Below are positions 1 to 9,906 of a stretch of 64,000 nucleotides of DNA, in pieces. This stretch comes from Spongospora subterranea f. sp. subterranea (lineage: Eukaryota; Endomyxa: Phytomyxea; Phytomyxea; Plasmodiophorida), in the NCBI GenBank assembly GCA_049724395.1, contig JAUGWO010000195.1, positions 1 through 64,000 on the forward strand, in the 5' to 3' direction. A model generated the notes under the pieces. The model was not told the DNA's origin, searched no databases, and worked only from the letters and a program-made list of their open reading frames with translations. Both the position numbers and the translations under genes were made by a program. The stretch's first letter is position 1, and each line of letters opens with the position of its first letter.

Positions 1-53
1 AGTACCACTGTAGTTTCAAATCCGTAGTGTCTGGCTGTCATATTCTCAAGACG

Positions 54-1400
54 ATGTTATTCGCGATCCTTTCCATATTCTGCATCGCTAGCGTTTTCAG
101 CGTTGGACCAGTTCCTCATCGACAGAGAAGAATGAGACCTTCTCCTTTAGGTCGTGATCGTATAGTTTCACCTTCAGCCACGGAGCAGCGTCATCTCCCG
201 TTTCCGCCAGTTTCTGCTCTCAATGTCGCTCTCCCACTTGGCAGTTTAAAACCTGATCCTGAATACGCTCGTGATGCTTCATCATCAAATACCCATCTCT
301 CATTGTTGTTGTCTCTCAATTCCCAATGGTTTCGGAATCCTGAGCCAGTGCAAACTCCCTTTCATCACGAACCGAAAACGTCGAAAGTATCGTCTTTGAT
401 TCGTAAATATTCTCCTTCAACGTCTTCAACGACTCAGGGACTGATGGAGCCAGATGAACTGATTCATGATCCGTCATCATCAAGCAATGACCAACCCCTA
501 AATGCCTTGTTACCTACGATAGAACATCCTCACACAACAGATTCCGTTTCATTGGAGCTGTCCCTCAGTTCACAATTTGAGGATGTGACTTTTTTCGAAC
601 TTTTTGCTCCATCGTTCATTGCAAAACTGACTGCAGATCTGAACACTTTGTACATGTACATTGTCAAACCTGAAATTATCAGCAAAAATAGCTGGAATGT
701 GATGGAGCATAGGCTGGGGCTTTTATCCGGTCAATTTTCCGAATATCTGGATGCTTTTCTAGTCCTCAAACAACATTCTGCAGTCGAATTGCTGCGAAAT
801 GTGCTGGTTAATGATTTACGTGATGGATCGGAGTGCGTTGATTACTATGTTTTCTTAAAATACCTATTCCAAACCGAAGTGGTGGTTCCGTTTGAATTGG
901 GTGACTGGTTTTACAAAAAATTATACCATCAGGTTAAACAAGTGTTCAATGATCATGTTAATTTCACTCCGTCGCTTGAGGAATGGATGATTCTAGCCAG
1001 GTTCGACAAAATGATGAGCGGCAACCTTGGACAATTCAGGTCACAGATTAAAAAACATGATGATACCTCAGTTGGTTCTGGATATGCATTGTTGCGTAAT
1101 ATTGTCTTACCGACAATGAAAATTTTGAAAAATTTGCCATTTGTTCGAGAACATTTTAACATCCTTGTGAACAAGCTTGTCCACAAAATCGCTTCCCATT
1201 TGACGAATCACAATACCAATCAATTCATCGATGTTGCAGCATCTGTCATCAGGTCCGGCCGTTTCCAACCAAGGGATGATTCTGATCCTGATTCTGAGGT
1301 CACAAAGAAGTCATCGCTCATATCACGATATTTTTGGGAAATTTTCGAAGATCGTCTTGATCATGTCATCTCAGGTTATCTTGAACAGTTCAAGCGATAA
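54..1400 (+). CDS. Orphan secreted protein, single exon, 448 aa
   Basis: I do not recognise the family. The first in-frame ATG lies at 54 and opens a strong signal peptide: a hydrophobic core (LFAILSIFCIASVFS) in residues 2-16, followed directly by a basic stretch (HRQRRMRPSP). Residues 30-160 are Ser/Pro/Thr-rich and probably disordered. From about residue 180 to the end the protein looks helical and folded, with many aromatic and Leu/Val positions and no further membrane segment. There is no intron and the frame is open for the full length, which favours a real gene. The signal peptide, disordered N-part and helical C-part resemble lineage-specific secreted proteins of parasites, but an effector role is only inference. 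The coding frame may extend upstream of the window, but no earlier ATG is visible. Confidence 0.6.
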   Translation: MLFAILSIFCIASVFSVGPVPHRQRRMRPSPLGRDRIVSPSATEQRHLPFPPVSALNVALPLGSLKPDPEYARDASSSNTHLSLLLSLNSQWFRNPEPVQTPFHHEPKTSKVSSLIRKYSPSTSSTTQGLMEPDELIHDPSSSSNDQPLNALLPTIEHPHTTDSVSLELSLSSQFEDVTFFELFAPSFIAKLTADLNTLYMYIVKPEIISKNSWNVMEHRLGLLSGQFSEYLDAFLVLKQHSAVELLRNVLVNDLRDGSECVDYYVFLKYLFQTEVVVPFELGDWFYKKLYHQVKQVFNDHVNFTPSLEEWMILARFDKMMSGNLGQFRSQIKKHDDTSVGSGYALLRNIVLPTMKILKNLPFVREHFNILVNKLVHKIASHLTNHNTNQFIDVAASVIRSGRFQPRDDSDPDSEVTKKSSLISRYFWEIFEDRLDHVISGYLEQFKR

Positions 1401-2225
1401 CATCAAGCACATCGTCTTATAATACAGTGTTTTTAATTCGTCGGATTCAAAGCATGCTTGATCTTGTGTTATCCCGTTTATCGCCACTTTAATGTCACTG
1501 ATTTCTGCAATAAATCTGTATTGTTTTCTTTGTTTGTATCGCCTGGGCAGCGTTTGCATATTATATTTGGAGAGCAGAATATCAAACATCACTGCGCTAA
1601 TTACTGCGCGTGTCCGGGATCGATCGATTTCGAACGAGGCTAGTGAATGGTTGGAGTAGGCTGCCACCGATGGTGGTAGTGAATGGAAACGGGTTGTATT
1701 TATCTGCGAAGAAACACCTAACCCTATAATATGGCAACCAATTATCAACCAAGACGTAAATATTTCATCTTTATCTGTAAACTTATTAGGGAATCTGCGG
1801 ATCCCCGGACTGCATAATGTGAAAGATTTTCTGGATCATTATACGAGTTGGCTATGTAGCTGCTCATCCATGAATTCTTAAATGCATCGATCAAAAACAG
1901 GATTTTCAATGATTACAGCTTGGCAACACTAAAACGCTTTGATGGCAATCATAAAAACCGATAAACATCCGACCAAAAAATACAAGAACAGCACAATAAA
2001 TCTAAACACACACAGCATGATAAGCAACGTAATTAAAAACTAACATGCCAACCAAAATACGAGAACAACACAATAAACCTAAATGCACACAGCATCATAA
2101 GCAACATACAGACAATCAGACTACACAACAAAACTTTATGGGCACGTCGAAGGGAAAAACAAAAGAAAACAACCAAATAAGAAAACGACAAAAGGTCGAA
2201 ACAGTAATGGATTGCACAAGACATG
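1401..2225. other. Intergenic, nothing recognised
   Basis: The stretch is AT-rich with several short open frames on both strands but no family signature. A 125-codon minus-strand frame (1371-1748) overlaps the end of the upstream gene and has no recognisable content. The part after about 1900 contains repeated phrases of A-rich sequence (for example near 1975-2050) and may already belong to the LINE debris that follows. Confidence 0.4.
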
Positions 2226-3240
2226 TGCCATAGAAATTGACTATAGTAATTATATATTCAAAGATGTAGTTGGAGTAGGCAACTGTTAGCGACAAAAATA
2301 CTGAACCACGCAGGTTCATTAGACAATGAAAAACTTACTCTTGATGAATATCTAGACATAATGGAACAGGACCGACAATGGGCGGGGCTATTTGAACTAA
2401 CACTAGCTGCGTTTCTATATAAGATCAGCACAGTCATAATTAGTCAGGCAAACAAGTACTGAAGACTGATATACAGAAATGGATTGCCACGATATATTTG
2501 CAACACCCCATGCATGGAAACCCAGCAACACCGATGGGACATAGTAGACTAAACCACTATGGGACCCTATTTCCAATAAATGAAGACACTCTCAGATACA
2601 GCAACATCACAACAATGCAAGATCAATGTGAGACATACGTCAAAATTGTCGTCGTTCAAAACTGCAATTGAGGAAGACTGAAACCCAAAATCGAGACCAT
2701 TATATTGAACGAAGTGTCAAAGCAACCGGATTCGCTGGTTATCCTGATAGATCACCCTTCATGAAGCGACAATCCACCACCTATAACAAGGCCAGCTGGC
2801 CCCAGCCCGAACTAAATCGAGCTAACAACATCTGAAGAATCTGAGAATGGAAATGAGTGACTTATGCCGACACTGTAATGAACATATAGAGACTGTAGAG
2901 CATCAAGTACTCCACTGCGCAGCCCTACAGAGCAAGTTCGAGCACAGCAGAGACGAATTTGACAAATTAGGGACTGATTTCGAGACAGCACTATGGACAA
3001 ATCCAAGAGAAATGAATCGAATACTGATCAAAGCGAGACGAAGAGGATGTTTTATCTGATAATGGTTATACGAGAGAGGAGAAACCCTCTTAAAAACTCC
3101 CAGAGGAGAAACCTCTATAACAAAAAAAATCAGCTGGCTTGTGATGAAGGCGACATGTCCTGCAGCAATGGTGTTCCGTAAGAAATTTCCCCTGTGTCCC
3201 AATGCGTTTCGGGGTTTTAGTGAGTCGGGTCATCCTAACC
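2226..3240 (+). mobile_element. LINE 3' remnant with OTU-like protease domain and zinc ribbon
   Basis: Two recognisable pieces lie in order on the plus strand. The first, about 2226-2650, translates in pieces to an OTU cysteine-protease-like domain: a GVGNC active-site block near 2262-2276, a DEYLDIMEQDRQWAGLFEL block near 2345-2400, and a later NHYGTLFP block near 2555 matching the OTU catalytic-His region. The second, 2847-3059, encodes CRHCNEHIETVEHQVLHC, the C-terminal zinc ribbon typical of LINE reverse transcriptases, then a stop. 3060-3240 is probably the 3' untranslated tail. OTU domains are known in the proteins of some LINE families. Stops and frame changes separate the pieces, so the copy is dead. 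The next LINE starts directly after it. Confidence 0.55.
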
Positions 3241-3719
3241 TCACACTACCATTGTTGTGGGTCAGAATGCTGAGCAACGTATAGCGAAGGTCCTTATCGC
3301 AAACGCAGGAGTTTGTGCCCAGATGGCGAGCAATCGTCATCTAGCCCTAGACAGACCTAACACAAATGTTGAACTCAATCACAAAAAAAAAAACATACGT
3401 CAAAAATTACATAGGGAAACAACAATACCGGACAGTAAATGGACCGAAACAGGTTCTATCAAAGACGACTGAAAACGAATCTTTGATGAACAAAATTGGA
3501 ACACCAACGACGTCATCAACTCAGCCGAACAATTGTCTGCAAACTGGGGAGAATGAACTAGACCAACACACAATGCTGCAAAAAAAAACAGGACCAACGA
3601 AGTACTGTAAAAACTCGAAAAGCTTAGAATTATCACAAGCGACACCACCAGCAGAAGTCCACAACATCGGATAACTGGAGAGAATGAATAAATCCAGCAT
3701 TTAGACCAACTTCACCATG

Positions 3720-4481
3720 TAGGGCTCCAATCGGGTCGGGTATCGGTAGACAGTCGGTACCCAACCCGACTACCCGCGGGTACCTGTAGTCTTTTCTTCG
3801 AATTGTGGATATTGCGCTGTAATTTTTGCATCAATTCAAATAAAAATATCCCTGACAAAAGACAATCCTGACCATACCAAGCACATTAGGTAAAGTTGTT
3901 GTAAAAAAAATCTCAGGAAATCGGTCATGGAATCTCATAGCGCCACGGACTGCGTGAGCTCGTCATGATTACCTGACTGTCTTATCTGGAAAATCAACAA
4001 ACCTGAATGTGGATAAGTACCTCAGGCTACCTTGCGAGGATCCAAGCCAAAATTTGCTCCAATACTGGGGCACAGACGAGAATCAGTTCCCAGGTCTGGG
4101 TGCTTTTGCAATGGATGTTTTGAGTATTCCTGTCTCCTCAGTATCCGTTCAACGAGTTGTTTATTGCGGCCGCAACATAATTGGACTCCGGTGACATTCT
4201 CTGAACCAAAGACTTTGAGCGCGTTCATGTTGTGAAAAGCACAATTAAGCAAAAAACAACGTAGCGGTTTTGAACAACTCTGTTCTTCTTTCCTTGACCT
4301 TTTGTTTATGTTTCCAGGTTTACCAAAAACAGAGGGTGAAGGCAGCGCCAGTCGCGCAGTTTTGATAGTCGGGTACCGGGTATAAACCCGATACCCGACC
4401 AAAACCCCGGGTCGGATACCGGTAGTTGGCAGGTACCCGACCCGACCCGACCCGACCCGACCCGACCCCATCGGAGCCCTA
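3720..4481 (+). mobile_element. Small hAT transposon with TIRs and 8-bp target duplication
   Basis: The ends are inverted repeats beginning TAGGGCTCC, followed by GGGTCGGGTA-type sequence; the right end reads as CCCGACCC repeats and then GGAGCCCTA. The flanking 8-mers are tcaccatg (3712-3719) and ccaccatg (4482-4489), matching at 7 of 8 positions, as expected of a hAT target-site duplication. Inside, 4009-4194 encodes a hAT C-terminal dimerisation domain: YLRLP near the start, then QYWGTDENQFPGLGAFA, then LSIPVSSVSVQR. The rest of the transposase is missing, so this is an internally deleted copy. It lies inside the LINE, so it is younger than that insertion. Confidence 0.85.
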
Positions 4482-4683
4482 CCACCATGTGCCAAAAGGC
4501 AAAATCCCCATCTCCAGTAACTTAGGAAAAAAGACAATGAACAAACAAACACAGAAGAAATGATACAAACTTTATACCAAAAAATGCTCTAACAACAATG
4601 CCTCAACCAAACAAAAAAGGCAACTGAAAATCACACAATGTTTTGAGGGCCTTAAAGCGAAACCAGTAAAGAATAACAGAAAT

Positions 4684-5108
4684 TTGATTATAACACAATG
4701 GAACGCATGTTCACTAAGCGAGGAGAAGGCAACCGAACTGACGTACTTTGCGAATCAACACTTGACAGACGTAATTGGTGTTTCAGAGTTGAAACGTCGA
4801 CGTAATATTCATGGATTTCCACACTATGACCGGTACACACAATCAGGAAGATTTTGGCGAGAACAAGTCAAAATAGAAAAACTTCATCCACCTGCAATTG
4901 AATGTTTTGGACAGTTCGGTATCACAACACAAATCGTTGAATTATACGATGAAATGATACTGATACACACATATACCCCACCTGATATTGACAGACAAAT
5001 TAGAAGAGCATATTGGAAGCAGATTGAAATCTTGTCAGAGACAAAACAAGAGCCAATTTTCATTACAGGAGACCTAAATAATGAGAAGAGGTCAGATTAC
5101 CAGGGTGC
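4684..5108 (+). pseudogene. LINE apurinic-type endonuclease domain, N-terminal part
   Basis: An open frame of about 140 codons starts IITQWNACSL, the first block of the LINE AP-endonuclease fold. It runs through VIGVSEL and HGFPHYDRY to IFITGDLNN, the metal-binding GD(L/F)N block. The frame then leaves LINE-like sequence where the next element begins. The rest of the domain, ending in NNTLDLTLANR, appears at 7890-7940. A homologous domain at 16610-16850 starts YRIAQWNAGRL and has ICISEL and IAGFPNYH at matching places, so the window carries at least two members of this LINE group. Confidence 0.75.
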
Positions 5109-7815
5109 GTACCGGTGAGACGGATCTGACCCGTCTGTTGTCCGGAGTTTTTTTTAGTTCTAATACAGTACAGACCTAGTTTGTCCACAATCGTGGGTGT
5201 GTTGGCGACCCGAGTCCAGGCTCGTAATTCCTGAGACGCCAACACAGTTTAGGCTGCGGAACCGGCACATAGCGCTATTACCAACCACCCGTGGTATTCT
5301 GTCAAAAAGAAAATTAGCCAACCGACGGTGCCATGAATCCCGTCGAGTTCAACATCATATCTGCCCCGTCCCTCAAGGACGTAGACTTACCAAGTTTTAA
5401 CCATTTCTACATCAATGGCACACTTACAAGGACGCCATTAAGCTAAACTCTATAAGTGATCCGTTAACGTCCAGAGCTGTCATTGCTCAGAAGTTACGAC
5501 ATGTTATCGACCATGATGTTTTATATTTCATAGTGGTACTTGAGTTAAATCGCCCAGAGTCGGATATTCTGACAATCGACGACGAAGACTTGTACAAGTT
5601 CATGGATGGTCGTGTCAATCAAGATTCCGTTGCTAATGTCGACGTTCGAACCATGTTCAACACCCTTCGGTTCAATCCACACACTGATCATGGACGATGT
5701 GCATCGGACTTGATTATGCAGTCTCGCAGAATCATCAGTGAATCTGGGATGACGAAACTATTCCAACAAGAGTCATCTCTTATTGAGTTACAGATCAAGG
5801 CAATGGTAAGAGTTTTATATCCTTCCATTCTGCGGCAAGATCTCGAGAGTCAGCCCTTAACAACTGCGATTTCAGCAAGAATTGATGTGACCAAATTCTA
5901 CCACATCTTGAAATCTTCAATCGAGATTTTTATCAGATTCAATGGTTTGCCACAACCAGATCGCCAGAATCATCTGCAAGGGAACAACAATTTCCGCCAG
6001 GATGTCTGTAAACGAGGACTCATTTCCGACTTATTCACATGGGGTGCTACACAAAGGAGCAGAAATATAACACTGTTGCTGCGTCGTGTTTACACTGAGG
6101 AGGTCCTCACAATGTAAGAAGATGTCGTAAGTTGGTTTAGAACAAGTTCAAAAGCTCTTACGCGAAGCCAGCCTCAAGGATAACGATAAGAAACCCGATG
6201 TCAATTTTAATTCTCAGAGGCCGACTTTCATTCATCAGCAGCGAAGAGATCGTGAGCTTGCACCACCCAAAACTATTGTTGAGCCTTCGCAGACGCGATC
6301 TGGCCGGCCATTTTCGAAAAGTGCAATCAACAAGCCTCACGAGCAGACATCGGGGTCTAAGGTTAATCGTGTCAGGTTCGAAAATGAGGAGGATTACCTT
6401 TATGAGCATGTACATGCAATCGATGATAATTCAGGTCGTATCAATAGGATTAATGCTGCCCACCAGACTAACCTTGAAATTCCCACTGAATGGCGACCTC
6501 CAAAGGTTCATTGCGTTCCCGAATCCCCAAACGAGACTCCCATTGTTTTGCATTCCACTCCAGTGCCGAAGCTAATAAGATCAGTTGAATTATCTGTCGG
6601 AGATACCAAGTTCACATTTCCAACCGCAATCGATGACGGTGCTGATTTTACTGTCATAGGGAATAACAAGTGGCAGGTTCTCCAAACTGCAAATCCAGAA
6701 ATTCGATCAGGCTCGCGACCATTTTCATTAGGCGACGGTTTCCCAATTGATTCGCATTTTCTTGTATTGGTGGACATAACAATTGTTACAGTTACTGGAA
6801 GCGTCACCGTCTGACGACATTGGGTGCACGTGCTCGACGCTGATATTCCCGATGTTCTATTAAGCCGACCGCTGCTATTATGCCTTGGCATAGATGTGGA
6901 AAAACAGTTGTGTGATTTAGGCCAACGTTTTTTTGAAACCATCGACGAACCGTCCGATCTAGAACATCAACTCGACCAGAAGCTAATTGTCGATGATGAT
7001 ACTTTCCCTAATGTACAAACTCTGGCGTCGAAGGATATTTCTGCTGTTTTGGAAAACATATGCGATGATGCAACGACCAACGGCGTTTCTGCTGTTTCTG
7101 TTCAGGTTTTGTCAACTTTTTTCAGGAATATCAGGATGTTTTCCGATTAATACTTGCTCCTGACCCACCAATTAATGTGGATCCGATAGTTGTGGAATTG
7201 AAACATGACGCTGTTCCAGTTTTGTGTAAACCTCGTCGCCAACCACCATTGCATAAGCAATTTTTATAGGACCATTTCAAGCAGTTGATGGAGTTCGGAT
7301 TCGTGTACCTCAATCCAAATCTCAGTGGGCGTCACCTGTTTTCTGCGTGGCCAAAAATGGTGAAAACCGGACTCTTCGTTCCGTTGTTGATCTTCGCGTT
7401 CCCAATTCGATGATCCAGCGTTGCGTTTGGCCTATGCCGCATCTGAGTATGGTTGGATCATACCTTTCGACGTCGAAGGTATTCGCAGTTTTGGATGCTT
7501 TTAAAGCAATTTCCGACTACCGGAACTGTTGAGTCTCAGTCAATGATGACTCCTCTTGGTATCGTTACCCCTCTCAGGCTACCACAGGGGAATACTAACT
7601 CCGTATTCGCGTTTCAACGAGGCATGGAGCAGATTTTTAGGCCCGAACTGTCGATGCAACAACTACTAATCTGGATTGACGATGTATTAGTACATGCAAA
7701 TCGGATGAAGATAGTTTATTATCAGTTTTACTCAAGATCTTCAAATGCTGCGCTGACTACGGTTTAAAACTGAATGCATCCAGATGCAAGTTCTTCCTGA
7801 GCGCGCTCTCCGAGT
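5109..7815 (+). mobile_element. Decayed Ty3/gypsy-type retroelement nested in the LINE
   Basis: Between the two halves of the LINE endonuclease lies a plus-strand retroelement. A gag-like region is at about 5530-6120, an aspartic-protease-like region at about 6550-6820, and reverse-transcriptase pieces at about 7190-7770, including the catalytic WIDDVLVH block. No integrase and no clear right-hand LTR are seen before LINE sequence resumes, so the 3' part is missing. It is an old fossil with several breaks (at least four or five by eye), clearly older than the chromodomain element to its right. Confidence 0.7.
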
Positions 7816-8805
7816 AGATCAAAATGTACATACCTAGATGGAATACTAGAGGAGTCCAGACATAATTATGAACAATCTGAAATACCAACCAGAGAGAACA
7901 ACACATTAGATCTCACACTGGCAAATAGGAACATGACAAACAGATTGTGAACTGCGAAGTTGACACAGACTTGAGCAGTAACCATCTTCCGATCACAATT
8001 GAAACAAGCATTAGAGGAAAAACAAATTTCCGATAAATAGACAGAGAGTCAAAAAACTTGACCACAGATCAACGGCGAAGGCACTAGCGACAGCCATCGA
8101 AAACCAACCAGACCAACTATGAGACTGTCCAAATTCACTGCAATGCTACAACAAAGCATGAAATACCGATACGTGAGAGTGACCAGGTGCAAGTTCTGGA
8201 ACAAACATTTGAAGACGGCACGTAACTTCAACAACAAATTAAGACTCAAATTACTGACAGCAATACGCTTCAAAACAAACGAAACACAAATTACAAAGAG
8301 AACAGAAGCACTAAACAAAACGGCAATAGAATTTAGGAAACAATATGTCAAAGCCAAAAGTAAACATCTAACAAAATTGGTCAAAACATCATTTGAGGAT
8401 AAGACAGGAGCACAAATCTGGAGCCTGGTAAAACAGATCAGCCCAAAAACAAACAAAAGAAGAAAGAAATGCGAAACCTTCACCAATGAAGCGAAAGAGA
8501 GAGGGAAAACATCGCCTCGAAATTTGAAGAAATCTACAGTTTACCATATCTCGAATTGACTGAAAAAGAAAAAATGAAGCACGAACTACTCCTGGCTGAA
8601 TTATTGAAAGAACCACTGGAAACAAAAACAGCAAAGATCACTATTAGAGAATTAGAAAGCGCAGTTAACAAAGCCACCAGCAAGTCTGCTGGAGGAATAG
8701 ACGGAATCCCCAATAGCCTGATTAAGCATATTTGCACAAACCATCATCAAGGACACATTTCTAAGGGCAATCAATTCCGACACTATTGAGATTGGGTACG
8801 TTCCA
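7816..8805 (+). mobile_element. LINE continuation (endonuclease end, start of reverse transcriptase)
   Basis: Sequence at 7816-8030 gives the end of the LINE endonuclease (NTLDLTLANR, then SSNHLPITIET, the SDH-like block). 8119-8559 is a Lys/Arg-rich linker of about 146 codons (WNKHLKTARNFNNK, TGAQIWSLVKQISP). 8556-8789 holds the first reverse-transcriptase block, LESAVNKATSKSAGGIDGIP. The LINE is cut at 8805 by the left LTR of the chromodomain element, and no clear LINE continuation is found beyond 13641. Confidence 0.7.
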
Positions 8806-8957
8806 TGTCACGACCGTACGTCGACCGTACTACCGACCGTACTACTGACAACGTATATTATTAATAAACGATTGAAGCGTACCGTCCGAACTGGGCAAAT
8901 GCTCAGTTCGGACAACGTCGTTTACTATTAACATCGTTTGTATTAACATTCCTGACA
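8806..8957 (+). repeat. Left LTR of chromodomain element (152 bp)
   Basis: Begins TGTCACGACC and ends TTCCTGACA, pairing with 13490-13641. It contains a short inverted repeat, GTCCGAACTGGGC / GCTCAGTTCGGAC. No tRNA-type primer-binding match is evident to the eye directly after it. Confidence 0.92.
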
Positions 8958-9906
8958 GTTTGTCCGAACCTTCTGTCGCTAACCCCTCTACCTCTCCCCT
9001 AACTAACAGCTACCTTCAACTCTCCACCTCCCTATACTCACTTAACCTCTCCCTCTCTATTGCCCACTCTCTTCCTCTCTCTAACTACCATCTCTATATT
9101 TCTATAACTTACCACCTCTAACTTTTGTCGCTAACCTCCCTGCCTCTCCTCTCACCTAACTAACAGCTAACTTAACCTCTCTCGAACGTGACACCCTCTT
9201 TACCGCAAATCCGACGATCCGCCATGACGAATGGGGACACGATTACAACTCGGCACCACCGCAGAGCAGCTCGCGGAAGTTGCACGACAACTGGCAGAAT
9301 CGCGGGAACAACTTAATACCTATCAGCGGTCAACAAACGACAGGTTCAATGTCAACTAGTCGATCAACTCTCCACATTCCTGGCGACAGCAACATCACCT
9401 TCCTCAATCCTCGCCAGTCCCGCCGAAGACACCCAGCCCCAGTCCTCAATTCCTACCCCATCGCTCCCTCAGGGAAAGGATCCCAAGCTGAAAATGCCAG
9501 AAGCTTACGCAGGAGATAGAGTCATGTTTCGGCATTGGTTAGGCCAAGTGCAACAGTTTCTAACGGCACAGCCGCTGACATATTCCAACGACACTCAACG
9601 TATTGCGTTAATCTGCTCGTTGCTTACCGGGCAAGCACGGGCCTGGCTGACACCGTTTTATGGAGCTCCTGGCCCCATACTGACCGATCTCAATTCATTC
9701 ATCACGGCATTCACCATTGCCTTTGACGATCCCGACCGGGCTGGCAAAGCTGCTGATTCCCTGCGCCGGCTGAGGATGGGATCTGACCTTGGAAAATACT
9801 GCAATGATTTCCGGTTACTGTCGCAAGACGTTGACTGGACTCAATCGACGCTGATTCATCAATTCCGGCAAGGACTTCCACATGATCTCCAAAGGATGCT
9901 CAGGTA

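Larger units (their letters stand above)
3241..5108 (+). mobile_element. LINE, 5' half (ORF1 region and endonuclease start)
   Basis: The left edge is set by comparison inside the window. About 110 bases from 3241 recur in reverse complement at about 17313-17413, where the similarity stops at the same base. Downstream are short lysine-rich open frames (3257-3472, 3366-3674), probably a decayed ORF1, and from 4684 the endonuclease domain. A hAT element (3720-4481) interrupts the ORF1 region and a Ty3/gypsy-type element interrupts the endonuclease at about 5108. LINE sequence resumes at about 7816. The element is inactive. Confidence 0.6.

Noticed and set aside
1371-1748. 125-codon minus-strand frame overlapping the end of the secreted protein gene
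   Set aside because: No domain, composition shifts along its length, and it lies antisense to a better supported gene.
8049-8486. 145-codon minus-strand hydrophobic frame that looks like a membrane protein
   Set aside because: It is the antisense of a Lys/Arg/Asn-rich LINE linker; such frames are hydrophobic by codon complement.
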